A DNA stretch of 14,253 nucleotides from Anaerolineae bacterium (lineage in GTDB: Bacteria; Chloroflexota; Anaerolineae; Aggregatilineales; Phototrophicaceae): positions 1-14,253 of the forward strand of contig JACMMD010001178.1 in NCBI GenBank assembly GCA_014379235.1, given 5' to 3'. How positions within the stretch are numbered: position 1 is the stretch's first letter; each line of letters opens with the position of its first letter. The position numbers were made by a program, and so were the translations under genes. The notes below the pieces were generated by a model. It ran no database searches and was not told the origin of the DNA. It saw only the letters and a list, made by a program, of their open reading frames with translations. Shown here in pieces: positions 13,827 through 14,253 of the stretch.

Positions 13827-14253
13827 ATGAATATCCCACAGACCGGACGCGAACCACTTCCGTTATCCGAAACGGAAGAACAAAAGGCGCTGCGTAAGCG
13901 TCACCGAGAGGACAGCGTAGACCCGTTTGCCAGTGACCCGAACGCCGAGATTCGCACATTGGGTAAGCTGGCCCTGCGCCGTAATGACATCAACGATCTG
14001 TTCGCGCTTGGCGACCTGTGTGCGCGCCGTTCGCTGAACAATGAGCGTCTGCTGGTTTTCTACGTCGGCAAAGCGCTGCTGGCCTATCGCAAGGCCGCGC
14101 AGGCCGCTACCCACGACATTGACCGGTCATTAGCGCGGCGCATCATCAATGACTATGTGAGTTGGGTCATTCATACCGCCAGCGAAGGCCCCACGCGCCG
14201 TAATCTGGCTGTCGCGCTGTGGGCAGTGGCCGAAGGAGAAGAAGATCAACCGC
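13827..14253 (+). CDS. Helical protein of unknown function (N-terminal part, runs off window)
   Basis: An open frame from ATG 13827 continues to the right edge (142 complete codons). An in-frame TAA at 13818-13820 excludes an earlier start. The product begins with a charged, probably disordered tail (about 1-40), then repeated amphipathic helices (IRTLGKLALRRNDINDLFALG, then a segment around LLVFYVGKALLAYRKAAQ), suggesting a TPR-like or other all-alpha scaffold. There is no signal peptide or membrane helix in the visible part, so it is presumably cytoplasmic. No family is recognised. It follows the clpC-like gene by 48 bases on the same strand with no terminator between, so co-transcription is likely; a partner or adaptor role for the unfoldase is only a guess. 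No clear ribosome binding site precedes the ATG. Confidence 0.7.
   Translation, partial: MNIPQTGREPLPLSETEEQKALRKRHREDSVDPFASDPNAEIRTLGKLALRRNDINDLFALGDLCARRSLNNERLLVFYVGKALLAYRKAAQAATHDIDRSLARRIINDYVSWVIHTASEGPTRRNLAVALWAVAEGEEDQP

Overview
The window (about 57% GC by eye) looks like chromosomal DNA of a Chloroflexota bacterium, probably Anaerolineae-like. That rests on the gene types (PknB-type kinase with a Thr/Glu-rich surface linker, DUF4349 lipoprotein, ClpC-like ATPase, large secreted beta-rich protein) and on intergenic palindromes of the GTAGGGGCG...CGCCCCTAC and heptad-repeat kinds. The assignment is inference. There is no rRNA, tRNA, CRISPR array, transposase or phage gene, and no gene-free stretch over 300 bases.

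Layout, left to right: (1) 1-118, minus, the N-terminus of a membrane or secreted protein leaving the window. (2) 134-203, a palindrome built of 7-base repeats. (3) 206-4000, minus, a 1264-residue secreted protein of unknown function; a near-consensus promoter and a strong ribosome binding site place its start at a TTG codon, not at the far upstream ATG. (4) 4145-5587, plus, a CheR-type methyltransferase fused to TPR-like helices, diverging from (3). (5) 5584-6159, minus, a small P-loop kinase-like protein that shares its last 4 bases with (4). (6) A divergent intergenic region with a second heptad palindrome and a possible ECF-type promoter. (7) 6348-7349, plus, a DUF4349 lipoprotein. (8) 7517-8944, plus, a P-loop ATPase with a C-terminal membrane anchor. 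(9) 9045-11117, minus, a transmembrane Ser/Thr kinase with a Cys-containing outer domain. (10) 11379-13778, plus, a ClpC-like unfoldase with unusual pore loops and almost no middle domain. (11) 13827 to the end, plus, the start of a helical protein of unknown function, 48 bases after (10).

Most genes are single units with their own promoters; only the pairs 206-4000 with 1-118, and clpC with 13827, look co-transcribed. The common themes are envelope-linked sensing (kinase, anchored ATPase, lipoprotein, secreted protein) and protein quality control, but no pathway can be proved from position alone.

The most interesting signals are: (a) two intergenic palindromes made of GAGNNNN heptads with the same design but different sequence; (b) a two-part palindrome module present downstream of two consecutive plus-strand genes, with a compensatory base-pair change between copies; (c) the Clp ATPase lacking the D1 pore tyrosine, with an altered D2 pore loop; (d) the four-cysteine outer domain of the kinase.
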